From assembly GCA_031289325.1 (NCBI GenBank), contig JAITPS010000203.1:1-5647 (forward strand): a DNA stretch of 5,647 bases. The letters are read 5' to 3'. Positions 5,177 through 5,647 of this stretch are shown here, one piece after another. Source of the DNA: Candidatus Methanovirga meridionalis. Its GTDB lineage: Archaea > Methanobacteriota > Methanobacteria > Methanobacteriales > Methanobacteriaceae. Under the pieces are notes generated by a model, which was not told where the DNA came from, ran no database searches, and worked only from the letters and a program-made list of their open reading frames with translations. Position numbers and translations under genes: made by a program. The number at the start of each line of letters is the position of its first letter. Within the stretch, counting starts at the first letter, position 1.

Positions 5177-5190
5177 TATTTAAATATAAA
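5177..5190 (-). promoter_or_regulatory. candidate TATA box for the DUF2284 gene
   Basis: TTTATATTTAAATA lies 53-66 bp upstream of the start codon. A start of transcription about 25 bp downstream of it would give a leader of roughly 30 nt, which includes the weak AAAGGT ribosome-binding match. The context is AT-rich, so support is positional only. Confidence 0.4.
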
Positions 5191-5545
5191 TTTTTTAATT
5201 TTATTATTAATAATTATAAACTATTAAAATTTGTAAATATTCATGAAAAATAACTTAACTTAATTGTGTTAATTTATAATCCTTTCATTCATCAAAAAAT
5301 CATTTTAAATTAAAATTTTTTAATAATAATAATTTTAAATTAGTTTTTATTATAAAAAAATTAGTTTTTACTTAAAATAATAAAAATTAAAGTATATATG
5401 ATTCTCATTATATTTCTGTTTTTCGTATTTTTATAAGTTTTGTTTTTATTAGAATTTTTTATTAGAATTTTTTTTAAATAAATTATTTAGATATTCCTAA
5501 TGGAAAAGTTCTTAAATTTTGAAATGATAATTTTTTTATTAAATT
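5191..5545. other. gene-free AT-rich spacer
   Basis: No intact gene, RNA gene or convincing palindrome was seen. The only less AT-rich patch is about 5489-5532. On the plus strand it reads LDIPNGKVLKF-stop-NDNF (5489-5535) and on the minus strand NLRTFPLGISK-stop. Either could be a small coding relic, but stops on both sides prevent any assignment. Confidence 0.4.
5447..5472. repeat. 13-bp tandem duplication
   Basis: The unit tattagaattttt occurs twice in a row (5447-5459 and 5460-5472). It is short and AT-rich and is most simply slippage. Confidence 0.7.
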
Positions 5546-5647
5546 ATTTAATTTTAAATATTATTTCATGAAAATTTATAATTTTAAATTTTAAATAATA
5601 TAAATTTATTTTAATTAATATAATTAATTTTAAATTAATATTTTTTA
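5546..5647. repeat. dispersed repeat module M1, copy 3, running into M2
   Basis: Positions 5546-5639 match 2747-2840 without gaps and with about six differences. The last bases (5632-5647, aaattaatatttttta) match the M1/M2 junction at 2675-2690, so an M2 module probably continues past the window edge. The minus-strand ATG present in copy 2 is changed here to ATA. Confidence 0.85.

Noticed and set aside
5489..5535. Plus-strand frame LDIPNGKVLKF-stop-NDNF as a gene fragment
   Set aside because: It is too short, bounded by stops, with no recognisable family; it is noted only as a possible relic in the spacer entry.

Overview
The window is extremely AT-rich, and every gene I can support lies on the minus strand. 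The gene set (dTDP-sugar genes, a class III signal peptide pilin, an archaeal TadC-like platform protein, a DUF2284 cysteine protein), the archaeal TATA-like elements and the A/T-only spacers point to a methanogenic archaeon. The best guess is Methanobacteriaceae, Methanobrevibacter or a close relative. That placement rests on pattern recognition and was not tested by a search.

Layout from left to right: 1-520 is gene-free and built of short tandem repeats plus dispersed repeat modules. 521-2337 holds two dTDP-L-rhamnose genes, transcribed rfbD then rfbA. 2338-3042 is gene-free of intact ORFs. It contains a palindrome at the rfbD promoter, a decayed RelE/ParE-type toxin gene, three dispersed repeat modules and a 172-nt stretch (2801-2972) with no G or C. 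3043-4261 holds a tadC-like gene followed by a small type IV pilin gene. 4262-4617 is a spacer with a less AT-rich island and a 32-bp duplication. 4618-5124 is a DUF2284 gene. 5125-5647 is gene-free and ends in another copy of the dispersed repeat.

Functionally there are two surface-related blocks. RfbA makes dTDP-glucose and RfbD performs the final reduction to dTDP-L-rhamnose; the two middle enzymes (RfbB, RfbC) are not in the window. TadC and the pilin fit an archaeal type IV pilus or Tad-like system, but its ATPase and prepilin peptidase are also outside. The DUF2284 protein probably binds metal or Fe-S and has no evident link to either block.

The least ordinary content is in the spacers. 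A two-module repeat (called M1 and M2 here) recurs at 120-270, 2590-2840 and 5546-5647, and one M1 copy runs in frame into the dead toxin gene. Other points of interest are a seven-unit oligo-T array behind a terminator-like hairpin after the pilin gene, a palindrome over the predicted rfbD transcription start, and paired palindromic 11-mers ahead of the pilin ribosome binding site. No convincing new multi-gene system is present.
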